From Aurifilum marmelostoma (taxonomy: Eukaryota > Ascomycota > Sordariomycetes > Diaporthales > Cryphonectriaceae): a DNA stretch of 64,000 bases. The stretch spans positions 1,488,001 to 1,552,000 of the forward strand of contig JAMXSV010000024.1 in the NCBI GenBank assembly GCA_027559495.1, read 5' to 3'. Shown here one piece after another: positions 49,168 through 61,628 of this stretch. The position numbers and the translations under genes are program-made. Below the pieces are notes generated by a model. It saw nothing but the letters and a program-made list of their open reading frames with translations, did not search any database and was not told the DNA's origin. How positions within the stretch are numbered: the first letter of the stretch is position 1; each line of letters starts with the position of its first letter.

Positions 49168-49466
49168 TAGATATCAAGAAAAAGAAGAAGAGCAAAAAAA
49201 AAAAACACCCTGCCGCGATTAGCCTCAAGCTCGTTCCTTTTGCGGGTACGTTTCTGTCCTATGTACAAGCATGGCCGGTACATGGTACTTGGTGGCTCAC
49301 GATGAACCCCTAAGCACAACAACAAGGCCATTGCGAGGGCCACCGTAGCCATCCATGTACTGTGTGGTATGCGCTGGACTTGCAGAAGCGAGAAAGGGTG
49401 GGCGCTACCTGGCCAAGAGGCCCACCAGCAGGGTACAAACTGCATTGTCGCATCGCAGGGAGCAAC

Positions 49467-49490
49467 AGGACCAGGACCAGGACCAGGACC
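49467..49490. repeat. AGGACC hexanucleotide repeat, four units
   Basis: Four perfect AGGACC copies in tandem, seen directly in non-coding DNA. Confidence 0.9.
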
Positions 49491-50572
49491 CTAGAAAGGG
49501 TACCGTGACCAGCAAGGCCCGGAATTGGGACCGTGGGATCGCAGCCAGCGAGCCGGGTGTGGGCCTCACCGCCCATCTTTTCTGGGCGCCTCACTGTGGG
49601 TACCATCGCATGTACTGTACGTTGGAGGCCAGCAGGCAGGGGCAGAGAGAGGGAACCATCCCGCGCCAGAGTATAGACCCATGCTATTGTCATATTATGG
49701 TAAGAGCGCGGCGCGTCAATAAAAAACCTGAACACGATTCAGCCAGAGTTGTCCAAAGAACTAGTGGGAAACTTTGTTGCCAGATAAGTCTGCAAATCAG
49801 GGAAGGATCAAGACCGGTCCTCTTGGTGGCTATCTTGCTTTTTGAGTCTTGGAAACGATAGAGGTACTCTGTACTATGATGGGTGTGAACATTCGGACTC
49901 GACTGCCATCGGTAAAGGATCCTTGTTGACTGGAGACTTAGCGAGCTCCAGGGCCTTAACACGTCAAGGTAGCTTGGACTCCATTGTTTCGTCGGGTCAC
50001 CAGTTTTTAACCTCATGGGTCTTCTGAATCCTGCATGGTCAAGGGGGGGGGGGTAGACGGGCAGGAGGGGTCAAAAATGTGCAGTACCATTGTGCTGTTA
50101 CCATGTATGTGCCCGGAGCCAGGACCTAGCTGTCGCCTTCCTACCCTACCTACACAGTAGTACTCCTCTTGAGCGAGGTTCGGAGGGTGTCGTGCGGCGG
50201 TCGAGGGTCTTGTCTGGTGGCCCCTCCTCGACTGCCGGGCTCCAAAAATTCTTGGCCGGCCTGCTCTGTGTGGGCGCCCGACTCGAGAGCCTCAAGTCGA
50301 GACGTATGTAAGATCTGGAGGCGGGCTGCAGCCAACCCAGACGATCCAGCACCAAACTAGTTGCTGCGACGCCGAGATTTCAGCCCTCACCGACATGTCG
50401 CCCAGGCTCAAAAAAGATCGTTGGCCTCCAGTAAAGGTGAGGAGGCTACCGCTGGACTGAAAGAAGATGACAGGGCCTCACCGTACGATCATGCGAAGTA
50501 GGCCGTGTTTCGTGAGGAGATGCAACAACCTTGCCTCGGCCAGCTTCCAGCACTGGCGAGACTGCCGAATGC

Positions 50573-50613
50573 GCGCGCACACACGCACACACACACACAC
50601 ATACACACACACT
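50573..50613. repeat. (AC)n microsatellite
   Basis: GC then CA dinucleotide run with single interruptions, seen directly. Confidence 0.9.
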
Positions 50614-52010
50614 GCTCATGTTTGGCTCGGCAATCCCTCTCGGATATACGTACCAGGGTTGTTGGCGCACCCTCCCAAAACCTTGACATATGAATACTAC
50701 TAGCATCATAGTACTATGTGGTCACGGGATGCAGGGCGCCCAGGAATCCTCACCCGCTATTGTCCTTCTCGGCCTAATTTCAATGGCAGCCTTGACGATC
50801 GCCTCATGGACAGCCTCGGGAGAGGTGAGGACGCTAGGAAACCTGCCTTTCTGTATTCGTACCAAGGCGAGTGATGGTCTCGACCCCGAGCTTCTTGGCC
50901 TTTGTGACTGCTGTACTATGTATTGTAGAGAGGGAGGGGGTTGCCTGGCTTGCACGGTGTCCGGACATCGTCCGAATCAAAACGAGAGATTCCGCGACTG
51001 GTTTGACCTGCCACGTTGTCGACTACACGGCGGCCGATGAGCTAGGGAACTTTGGTCGCTTCCGACTTCCAATTCTTGAAACGAGCCAACACCAAATGGT
51101 CGACGCGCTGGTCAATACTATCTGCTAAGCAGGGAACCAGCGGTCAGTGACAAAATACAGAGCACAGTGTTTGTATGCACTGAAAATAAGATCACAAAAT
51201 GACAAAGGGGCACTTGCCTTCCATGACTCGTTATGATAACATAACAGTCCTGTAGTCCAGTCATTGCTACCTCGATCGTCGTCAACGGGAAAAGCCGAGT
51301 ATGGGTACTTTTGCTGAGGAGTACGGACGGCTATCGCAGCGGTGATGCCTAGGAGGATATCAAGGTGATCCCTCGTAGCCCAAGCATGATACTTGTCCAG
51401 CCATATAGCCCCCCGTCTCGGTTTTCCCTTTTGGGGTGATCCTGTGGGGCATCAAGAAGCCACCCCGTGGTCTTCCGCAGGCGCAAGCTGGTGCCAGAAA
51501 AATGCAAGTGTTTCTCTCTCTCTCTCCCCCCCCCCCCCTCCTCTCTCAATCCTGCATAGCTGTATCAGCGCTTCCCAAGAGTAAACAGGCCGTGGAGCGC
51601 TTACTTCTCTTGATTCACCTGTGGTATTGTCACATCGCCCATTTGTGGTGCTCCAAGAAGGTGGTTGGCAGTCCTAAAGAAAGGCTACCTCTCCGAGATC
51701 GTTGGGGGCACATTTCCGCATACAGCACTTGTGCGTCGTTATCTTTTTGTCCGTATTTCCGAGCTCACGATGACACGAGCAGAATCCAAGCATCGCGTAA
51801 GAGCGACCGAGGCAGGCAATCTGTCTGTTGGTCCTGCAGTAGCCCCTGCCCTTGTCCTGGGAGATGAGGATTGTCGCGTTTTCCCCCTGTGCGGGCAGGC
51901 CAAGCTGCTATATCTCACCCTTCACAATTTCGATCTTGGAGCTATGTCTGCTGCGTGGCAGAAATCGGGTCAAGTGTAGTCGCCGGCCTGGACCACAATA
52001 TGAAGCCGCA

Positions 52011-52022
52011 TACTACGTAGTA
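52011..52022. repeat. Perfect 12-base palindrome TACTACGTAGTA
   Basis: A self-complementary word in the gene-free region, similar to the GTACTATGTA words found elsewhere in this window. Confidence 0.85.
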
Positions 52023-53439
52023 GCAGAAACCAAGAGCTGCTTGCCGGTCCTAGTGTTGTGATAAGTTATCTCGGGCCTCGAAGCGCCCCTAGCGTCGCGC
52101 AGAGCTGTTCCGTTCTCGGTGGGAGAGAGATTGGCTCAGGCTGCAGACCTGGCAGGGTCAGAGGTGAGTGCATGGCCGCGCGTTTGTCAGACTACGCCCT
52201 CCTGACCAGGGGTCGATTCAAAGGCCGCGGCTAAACCTCGGCGGGGAAAGGCGGTCAGCATTCTCATGTCGGATGAGGTAAAAATCGTACAACATGGCAG
52301 CCGGCAGTGCGCGATATTGAGGGCATACCCGAGGGGAGAACAAGACGAGTCAAGGTGTCCGGAAACTGCCACCCCAGCCAATGTCACTCTGTCGACTTTT
52401 TGTGGTGTGTGTGGTACATGTAGTAGATTCGGGCCTTCGGGATCTGACGTTTGATATGTCGCGCCTTTGGCAGACTACAGCCCTCCCTCACTCGTGCGGT
52501 GTTACCAAGCTTGGGGGCGAAACGATACTATTTCCGGGCTTATTGAGACCCATTCAGGATTCCCAGAGCGGAGAAGACCATCTGTCAAAGCAGATAGGGT
52601 GTGGTGGTTTGGGGGTTTCCCCCTTCTTCTTTCTTTTTTTATCAGATCTGGATGTTCTCCAGATTTCAGGCTTCCTGATCGCTCCAGGCTGTGCCGTGTT
52701 ACACGATGGCCCACTGCCTGCCAGCACGGGCGGAGGAGGCAAGGGGGGGTTTTCGCTGGGTGGGGGAGGGGGGCAGACGAATCGTGTGCCCAAGTTGGTT
52801 AGAACTTTGTGCCACGGTGAGCTTCAGGGTGGAGAGGTCCTGGCACGTTGTCGCTGTCGCGCTAGTGAAAAGACAGGTCAGAAGAATGCAACCTGGCAAC
52901 CACCACGGTGTGCTCCCTGCTCGCCCAGGACGCCACTTACGCCGGTGGTGCAGGGGCACCACGAACCAATGAATAATCGTGGCACTCTGCAGGTATCTCC
53001 TCGGTTTTAATCTCGGGAATGCTCTGTGACGCACGAATCCCCGTCCTGTCACGCTGCGCGAAAGAGCGGAAACAGGAGGCCGATCGACACTCTTGAAGCC
53101 GCTGACGAGAGGGAGGAAGAGAGGAAGGTGGCACAGCCCGACGGGGCCGTTTGCCATGCGAACAAGTTCACGGTACCTCTGGTCGCTCTCCTCTCCGCGT
53201 CTGCGTGCTTTGCAGGAATACTTGTGTCTCGTAGCATTAAGTTCTGACCCGATCCACACAAGCTATTGTGTGCCGTCCTTTCTGTTTTGGGCCCATTCGA
53301 AGTGGATTGAGCGAGGCCTGGTCGGTGGGTCAAGGTGGAAGCCGGGCCCTGGTTGAAGCTTTGCTGCGCGACACCCCCTGTCAGATGTCAGTAGAGCTCA
53401 GGGTACTTCGGCCAACTTCCAAAGGCCCATCCTCACTCC

Positions 53440-53455
53440 TACATAGTACATAGTA
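53440..53455. repeat. Overlapping TACATAGTACATAGTA words
   Basis: Two overlapping copies of TACATAGTA share one stretch; same word family as at 39006, 39434, 48349 and 50913. Confidence 0.85.
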
Positions 53456-55448
53456 TGCGAGGAGAGGAGGGGAGAGCGTTGCCATCTTGGGCGCTGTCGA
53501 CGTGTTCATCTCTGGGATGTCGGAAAGAGCGGGCGCCCCTCGTCGTGCATCCTCCAAAGAGCCTAGTCGTCTGACACGTCTGTCAATCTCGCAGCTGGTT
53601 ATTCTCCAACCTTGTCTCTTCTTCTCGCTCGAAGGATCTTGATGCCCGGGAAAAGAAAGAGCAGCCGTCATAGCATGCAGGTCTCGCGTCGCACAAAGAT
53701 CAACCCCCACCTGTACAGCGGGAGTGGGTTCGTGGGCGACCCTGGAAGAACATTCTGATGGGGCTGCAAACCTTCTAGACGCAGTACTTGAGGCTGATGT
53801 ACAGGAATCTATGGGTCCTGTTTCCAAGGCCCGCAAGACCAGTGTCGTCCGTGCTGCCTGGCTGCTGGGGACCTTCGGGGTCCCTCCATCCCACCTGGTT
53901 TCCCTCTGCCCTGAACCGTTGGGGACCAAACCGCCAAGAGTAGCAAGCTCACCACTTTGGCGGGAGGGAGAGCCCACTTCACTGGACCCCAAATTGTTGC
54001 TGGAGGGGAGGACGACCCCAAACTTCCCCAAGATTTGCGAGATCTTTGATGGACCATGTGAACTCCAACGCCCGCTTTGCTCCATCTTGAGATAGGCGAG
54101 CCGTGCCGCTGGCGCATTGGCTCCATCTCCATGAACACCTAGTAGTGTCTTCGTTTAGTATAATTAAGAAGAGTGAGGCCGACGAGTGCAACCTCGACGC
54201 CTCACGAGTTCGTCCGCTGGTTCTCGTCAAAGCATGCTCTAGCCATACCAGCCGCATTAGCGGTGGGTAGATGCTCGCAACCTCCGAAGCCCCGCGGCTT
54301 CAACAACAGCCCAGGCCCTCGAGGTACTGCTACTTTAGTGAGATGTTCTGCTGCTGATGCTAATGCTGCTGCGTTGGCTACTGAACGCCAACCCGAAAAC
54401 TTCGCGTCTTCGCTAATCCTCTGTTAGTGCATCCCAAATAGGGGCACCAGGCGAGCATCGCCTTTCATCGCTTATGCTCCGGCGCCGGGAACCAAAAAAA
54501 AGAAGAAGAAGAAAAAGCACAGACGGCACAAGATCATGGTGCGTTGGTTCTAACACGTCACGAGGTGGGCAGAGCAAAAGGCTGCTGTTGCCGACGCTAT
54601 CGTCAGAAAGTGCTGTGCTGGTCATGCTCGGCCTCTCCATCACTGGACTGCCGCCGAGGACTCGAGTCAAGTCGCAAGCAGGATTGTAGGGGAGTGCTTG
54701 TGCTGAGCAAGGCGGTATTTTAGGCGGCAATGCGGGTTTGAGCGGGCCTGACTCGCCTCGGGCAGTCGGGCTACTCCGTGGTCCTTCCAGGCTTTTTGGG
54801 CAATGAGGTCTGCCTCGTTCCATTCTCTTCGAGACTCGTCAAGGTCCGTGCCTGTTCTCGCCGACCCAACGAGCTTCTCGAGAGGACCTGCTGTCTGTCG
54901 AGTCTTATGCCCGAGCTTGCGATGAGGGGGCGTGCGCGCAAGAGTGGCCTCGTTTGTTCAAAGCTGCGAATTTGCCGGGAGGTGTGAAGCTCTGCCAGCC
55001 CCGCCAAGGTTTATCCGTTGCGGCAGCTTGGGTTGCAGGCGTGTCTTGCTGCGAGGAGGGACCACAGCTCCCGCTTACACGATTTGCTCCAACGACGGCA
55101 TTGCATCATGCCATGCCATTTTGCATTGTGACGACAAGTGGCAGATGATATTTTTGACTCCAAAGCGACGCCAGGTCAGGATCAAGGGATCAGTGACTGG
55201 ACCCGATCCACGCTTTCTGGAAGCGTAGAAGAATAAGGGCTACCCCTGCCATTGGGAACTGCGCTTGATTTAGGCTCCTAGACTTCGAGTGCCATGTGGT
55301 GGGTGGCACGAATGGGTGGTACACTGACACTGAACGTTGAGGGTTTTACTAGAGGTTGATGCGGCACTCTTAGTGAGTGCCGCAGTTAGGGAGCCTCAGA
55401 CCCAGACAAAGCATTGCGTTGAACGCGTCGGTAGAATTTCCAATACAA

Positions 55449-55462
55449 GGGGGGGGGGGGGG
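55449..55462 (+). repeat. 14-base G run
   Basis: A pure G homopolymer followed by a long purine tract (to about 55495), in the gene-free region. Confidence 0.9.
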
Positions 55463-56805
55463 AAGAAGAAAAAAAGAAAGGAAAAAGAAAAAAAGGCTTG
55501 CCGTTGCGTCGTGGCGAATTGTTTTCCAGAAAGGGATGAGGTCCTGAGACACACCGCAATGCCGGAGCGCAATGTTCGGCTAACCCGGCTTTGTGATATG
55601 AGGATCTTTGACATTACAGGACTGTCGACATGTGTTTGGCTGCAGCTAAGATGCATATATTCACCTTTGGAGGGCACCCTTCCGGCAGTCCAATGGGCGA
55701 TTGACGATGTACTTGTCAAGAAATAGAGTCATCGAGATCGGGTATAGTCAAGAAGCAAAGAGCTGTGAGGAGCTTAGGATCGACAATGTCGGAAGGTGAA
55801 TCCGACGTGTCTACCTTCCTCTCAGGGCCGCCAGAAATGCAGGCAGGCGCGAAGAGGGAGGGGGGGATGACTTGGCTCAACAGTCGGTATACAAATGAAG
55901 CGATTCTGGCGGTCAGCATATTCATGAACTATGACCACTACATACAACACCCACTCGTCGTGATTTGATTATATTTGAATCGTGTGCACGTTTTTGACAT
56001 GCTTCTTGTTGAGAATCATTATTCACTTCTCATCAGGGCGACCTTGTAAGGGCGATGGACGCGCCATGACTCGGGGCCAAAAAAATTGCCTCTAATGTAA
56101 TAGAAATAAAAAATTAACAAAAAAAAATAAATCGAGGCGGTTATGTAACGCGTCAATCATGGCAATCCGGATGTGGGACTTTGTCCTGTAGCTGTACATA
56201 TCACTAATGTGTTGTGTTCTGTAGTTTTCACAGTATCACTAAAGGAAAGCTCAGCAGTGAGGGTACATACTCAGGGGTACCGCAATGATAGTGGGCTGGT
56301 CAATCTTTCAATGCTAAAGTACTTGCGCATCAGGTATCTTACAGTACAGCCGACGGTTGTGCCGAGGTGTCGCATCATGTATTTCTAGCATGGATTTGGC
56401 CGTTCGATACCTAGCTACGCGCGGCCTGCAGGGAACCCTGTCTTTCCTGAGGTGAGCCGGGGCCGCGGCCCACTGAGCGTTGAGAGCTCGGCCGGCAATG
56501 TGCGTGGGCTGGCGCTGGAGTGAGCCTGACAACTGGGATTGACGACGTTGGCGCCCCCTCCCTCCCTAACCAGTACTGCGGTACGAACTCACCATCACCT
56601 AGTACATAGTGTGTACTCCGTATGCGACCGCGCCTGCTCGCTAGCCTTAAGGCCCTGTCGGTTGCGTCGGGTGAACGATTCGTGGCCAGGCGGAGGAGCT
56701 TTCTACCCGCCGCCCTTGGGCTCTGATGCAGATTGCGTCGTGCATAGTATGATATCGGCCTGTTGCCGCGGCATTGATCTGCTGCCACCCCGGAGCCCCG
56801 CGTGC

Positions 56806-56850
56806 CTCCCCTCCCTCCCTCCCCTCCCTCCCTCCCTGCCTGCCTGCCTT
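56806..56850. repeat. CCCT/TGCC pyrimidine-rich tandem repeat
   Basis: Tandem CCCT units pass into TGCC units; imperfect tetranucleotide array seen directly. Confidence 0.85.
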
Positions 56851-59700
56851 GGCCCCCATCCCTTCTCCTCAAACCTGTGTGATTTACAACAGAGAGCGCG
56901 CAATTTGGCTTCCTTGAAAAGTTCCTTGAAAAGGTTGTCTTGTATTAGACCTTGGGGATCCTATCGGAACGATACTGACACCGAGCGATGTCGTCTTTCG
57001 TGAGTTCTTAATCATTACTGTACCTAGAACTGCAGGGACGTCCTATGTATTGGTTGCGATGGTCTACTTCAAGTGGGGAGTGATAGGTACGGAGGTACTT
57101 CTGAACGCCCTTCACAAGGAAGGCGTGGTGGCGGGGAGCACCCTTGTACAGGTGCATGCTTGTAGTACTTTTTGAGGCTAGCTCGGCTTACGCAAAACGG
57201 CTTGGTTCGTTCTCCTTGCTCTGGTGTTTTATTTCTTCCATCACTTTTTTTTTTCTTTTCAGGGGCTTCTTCTGCAGCACCGGAAAAAGGTTTTGCGCGG
57301 CCTTGGCATGGACATGATTCCTCATGCGGTAGGCGTAGGCTGAAGGCCCAAGCAGGGTAAGATTGGCAGTGTCACAGAGACGCAACATGCTCTGTTGATA
57401 CGCGTCTGGGCTCATGGTGGCATGACGTTGTGTGCAAGAACGGATGGGAAGGGGGGGGGGGGCATGGTGAGTGAATGCGAAGAATAGACTTTATCACATC
57501 TCATGGTAACAAGAGACCTGGGATGCACTATCAAGTCATGCAGAAGGGAGGGAGGGATGTACCCGTTGGCCCGTGATGTACAGCGGTGGTCAGGTAGCGA
57601 GTAAATTAGCCTAGCACGCTGGCTAGAGCGGCAAACTTAGAAAGGCCGCCAGAGGAAAGGATTCGCGGATGGGAGTCGATGCGAACAGGTCTGGTTCGTG
57701 TCTAGGTGAGACCTCTTGGGTGATGGAGGGCGTCAGTGAAGCAAAGAGGGAGGGCAACTGCGTGTCTTCGTGTCCTTCCATCCTCGTGTTGCGATATGGC
57801 TGACAGAGATTGGGTACTTGTTGCTGGGGTGAAGAATGATGGATCAGGCGGTTCCAAGATCATTTATCAATTTCTGATTTGATACTACTAAGGTTAAGAG
57901 TTTGACCTGATCACTCAGTCACTCAGTCAGCCAGCCAGTAAAGCGCCCATGCCACCCCCCCCCCTTTTGATCACTTCCCGGTCTTATTATACAAGCAGGT
58001 GAGGCACGCACGTCCTAGGCCTACCTACTCCTTCCCCAAGGCTCACCTTTCCTTCTCCCCCCCCCGGACCCCTTCACAACCCCAGCTCTACCAGAAGCAA
58101 AGAGAAAAGAAAAAGGGAAATTCAAGGTTCGCGTCGTTGAACCATCCTGTCGTCTTGTCGACTGCCATCAGCCAGCACGTCCAGACATCCATTTTTTCTT
58201 TTTGTTTTCCCTATCAGAGCATCTAAACAGCGGAGCAGGGCACACACAGCCTTTTTTATTCTTCCTTCTTCCCTACACTGATCCACTCCCGACATCTTGG
58301 TTCTGTTATTGAGATTGTTCTCTCGGTACGACAGCTGCTGCCTCGTTTCAGCATCATCATCCTGCTCATCTGCTCCACATCCATCGCGACATCTTTAGCC
58401 GCTATCGAGAGCCTCCTGCACGGGACGCGAGTCGGAGAGCGCCTGTCATCGAGGTATGTTGACGTTGTGATGTCTATCACTCTCCTATCTCCATCCCAGT
58501 CCTCCATCATCACCATTCCCCTCGACAACTGCTCGTCAGATCGGTTAGAGCCCGTTCACTTCGTGTGACCTTCCTTGAGGGCCTGAGTGAATCGCCTTAA
58601 GCCGCCCTGCTAGTCCGCATCTAGGTCTTCACCGTAGTGTGCACGGCAGCTCTCAGGCTTCTGCCGCGGCTGGGCATACCTCGGGGATTCTCGGTGGTCG
58701 CCCTCGCGCTGTTGTTGTGCTGCGCTACTGCCCGCCCTGCAAACTTTTTTCCTTTTTCTTTTCCCTGTTTAAAAAAAATTTCTCATCATCTTCCATGACA
58801 CCTGCGTGGCGTGTACACCCGAGCTGGTCCTGATAGAGAACACCAAAGAGTCATTCTAGGAACCTTTCGAAAGGGGCCGACCGTCTGAAGCCATCGTCGA
58901 CCAGTCTGATTCTGGTATCGACATCAGTTGCGGCTCACTATTTTTTTCTTTTTCCCGTCACCACCGCCACCGTCAGACTGCGAAGGTCCCACTGTGATCC
59001 ACGCGTCCGCCTATTGATCCCGGTTTGGACTCGCTCCACTTCTCCGCCCTACCTGGTCCCTTGACATACCATCCAGGGGGGGCAAAAAAATAACAGAACA
59101 AGGAGAAGGAGAGGTCGAGGACCCCCTTCACACCCCTTACCCCTACCAACAGCACCTTGGTATAGGTACTTAGCGGCGTCGTATCCCAAAGCTTTCCGCC
59201 ACTGGTGGATATCGTCGAGGATCAACCCACTTGCAAATTACCAACCCTGTTCCGGTCGGTACCTGGTCGCAGAGTTTTTTTTTTTTTTTTTTTTTTTCTC
59301 TCTCTGAGCTGGCCGTGACCTAACCCCCCCGACTTAGAATCAACGGACGAACGACCCAAAGAATATTTGAGGTACACCAGCCCACACCCCATTCCACCCG
59401 ACCACCCCTCTTGTCCCTCATTCATCCCCATTTGACAAAGTTTAGTCCCCACTTCGACCTCTACCGGGCCCAAACAGGAGCACCGCCTCTGCTCACTCCA
59501 CCAACCCAACCCGTCTTGAAAGTTGAGCCTCATCTTCCTGGTCCTATCCACATTTGACCACCAATTCGCCCCGCGACGCTACCTACAGCGACCTCTCCAA
59601 CAACCCGCCAAAACAAACTCCACCAACCGTGGAGATTTCTCAGACGCGTCTCGACAACGACCGCGTCAACGAACTTGGAGATATCGACAGCTGAGCGCAA

Positions 59701-59937
59701 GTGAGTCTTCAACGTCGATCGAGAGAGAGAGAGAGAGAGAGCGCGCGCGCGAAAGATCGCACAAGCCTCCTGGTCATCATCTCCCAGACGCGACAGCAAC
59801 CGCTCCGACACGGCGCGACATCTGCACCTGCACTCGTCCCCGCCGGCCTCGATCCAAGATTCGAGAGTTTCGGTCTCTTGACGTTTACCCAAGACAAAGT
59901 TTCTGTTCGGATGCTGCCGCTGCGTTCTTCGCAACAG
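59701..59937 (+). other. Probable 5'UTR intron of the C2H2 gene
   Basis: A strong donor GTGAGT at 59701 follows a C/A-rich leader. An acceptor CAACAG ends at 59937, 20 bases before the ATG. Inside are a GA/GC dinucleotide tract and several ATGs that splicing would remove from the leader. Intron-containing leaders are common in fungal regulators. The call rests on splice motifs only. Confidence 0.55.
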
Positions 59938-59957
59938 GGTAGGCAACGAGTTGGATT

Positions 59958-61628
59958 ATGGACAACACCCACCACTACTCCTCGAACGTGATCAACAGCA
60001 CGAGCGCGGGTTCATACCCGTCCCCTTCGACCATCTCTCCCACCAATCATCTCCACCAGAACGGGCAGAACCAGACTCTGCCTTCTCTCCACCACAATCC
60101 CGCCATGTCGATGTACGCGAGCCACCCCCACACGCCTCGCACGCCTGCGACACCCAACACGCCCAACTCCATGGGCGGCTACGCGCCGCCTCCTCCCCAG
60201 CAGACGGCCACCCGGCAGCAGTATCCTATGATGCACAACCCGTACCAGCAGCCTCAGCAGTCGTACCAAACCTCGTCTGCCATGATGCCTCAGAGTTCTG
60301 TTGCCCCGGCTCACCCCCAGCCCATCGCGCCGGCTCCCTCTCCTGGTGGTCGCGTCCCGCCTGTCCTGCGCCCCATGCCAGCCGGTGGTGTGATGCCTCA
60401 GAGTGGTCTGGCCTCTCCCTACGCGCAGAGCCCTATGATGGCGCAACCCTCGCTCATGCAGGAAAGCGACCAGCCCACGCATGTTGTTGGGTCGCAGGGC
60501 CGCAGGGGCATCTTGCCCAGCGCTCCCGGCAGGCCTGCTCCTCCAGCTCCCGGCTCTGCTGCCGCCAAGGCCCAGATCCCCCAGAAGGACGCTGATGGCA
60601 AATTCCCTTGCCCTCACTGCACGAAGACGTATCTCCATGCCAAGCATCTTGTCAGTATACCTTTGTTCTGTTCCCACGCCCCTGTACAGCAATTTGTCTA
60701 GAGATAGCTAACAAGGCCGATATACAGAAGCGCCACATGCTCCGCCGTACGTCAATGCCAAACCCGCAACACTTTGTCAATCTCGCGCTTGAAAGCCGAC
60801 TAACAGGTTAACACAGACACTGGCGACCGCCCCTACATGTGCGTGCTCTGCAGAGACACGTTCAGCCGCTCGGATATCTTGAAGCGTCACTTCCAGAAGT
60901 GCTCAATCCGCCGAGGTATGTACAAATTGGAGGGAGCTTGATGAGTTTGTCCGGCAAGAAAGACTGACAAAAGATGAAAAGGCAACCCGACTGGCGTCTC
61001 GCACTTGAGCCATCCCGCTGCCCACGTCAAGAAGAACGCCCAGAAGACGGCGGCCCAGCTTGGGCATGGTCATGAGGGAGACATGGGTCACCTCAACGGC
61101 ATGAATAATGTGCACAACCCATCAATGGTCCCTTTTGGACTCATTCCGGCGGATCAGATGCATATGTCTAACCCGAATGACCAGGCCCAGCACCTGTCGC
61201 GGTCCAGCAGCCACTCTGAAGAGCGCAGAAGTGGGCCTGCGCCGATCCTGAACCCATCTACTCAGCAACAGTACAATGGTGTTCCTACCTCGATGGCCCA
61301 GCAGATGGCCCCGCAGATGGCCCCCTACAGCATGTCGCAGAACCAGAATGGTGTGCCCATGTTCAATGGAGGGTCCAACGGCCAGCAGCAGCAGTCCATG
61401 TCGGACTGGCAGGCCATGTTCGGTGCGCGACCTATCCCCAAGCAGCCCATGCCAATTCATCGATCCCTTCCTAACCCCATGTACACGCAGACCGCAAGCC
61501 CCAATAATTTTGAAAATCACTACCAGTGGGCTGGTCATCCCGCCTCAAACGAGACCAGCTCTCATGCCACTCCATCGCCTCGACCTCAACCCTCCCGACA
61601 TAATGACCTGTTAATTCCTGTCCGATAA
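59958..61628 (+). CDS. C2H2-type zinc-finger transcription factor
   Basis: Four exons: 59958-60650, 60728-60746 (19 bases), 60817-60915 and 60982-61628, giving 485 aa. The N-terminal 200 residues are rich in Pro, Gln, Ser and His, with TPRTPATPNTPNS phosphosite-like repeats. Two adjacent fingers follow. The first is C-x2-C-x12-H-x3-H (CPHCTKTYLHAKHLKRHMLRH), assembled from exons 1, 2 and 3. The second is C-x2-C-x12-H-x3-C (CVLCRDTFSRSDILKRHFQKC). After them is a conserved basic extension, SIRRGNPTGVSHLSHP. The C-terminus is Gln/Met/Pro-rich (QQMAPQMAPYSM, QQQQSMSDWQAMFG), an activation-domain-like composition. It presumably binds DNA in the nucleus. I know this finger pair as a conserved type in filamentous ascomycetes but cannot assign a named regulator. 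The upstream gene-free region is 13.5 kb. Confidence 0.9.

Larger units (their letters stand above)
46477..59957. other. 13.5 kb gene-free region upstream of the C2H2 regulator
   Basis: No recognisable gene. The longest open frames (about 230 codons at 46445-47131 on + and 53381-54085 on -, about 210 at 52381-53010 on +) overlap frames on the other strand, lack domains and have random-looking composition. Base composition is mixed, not AT-rich, so RIP-type decay is unlikely. It contains AC microsatellites, G/C homopolymers of 11-14 bases, an AGGACC tandem repeat and repeated GTAC-containing palindromes. From about 58,000 to 59,957 it becomes strongly pyrimidine-rich, as in long fungal leaders. 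Non-coding RNA or distal control elements for the gene at 59,958 are possible; none can be proven from sequence alone. Confidence 0.6.

Noticed and set aside
49467..49490. Short hexanucleotide array considered as a CRISPR-like or telomeric repeat
   Set aside because: It has only four adjacent 6-base units with no spacers; AGGACC is not the fungal telomere unit.
52381..53259. Overlapping frames of about 190-210 codons on both strands
   Set aside because: Both strands are equally open over a GC-rich stretch; neither product resembles a protein family.
53381..54085. 234-codon minus-strand frame in the gene-free region
   Set aside because: No recognisable domain, no splice-linked neighbours, and overlapping frames on the other strand; composition looks random.
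46477..57500. Possible RIP-degraded transposon island
   Set aside because: The DNA is not AT-rich, and I found no repeated ends, transposase or reverse-transcriptase remnants.
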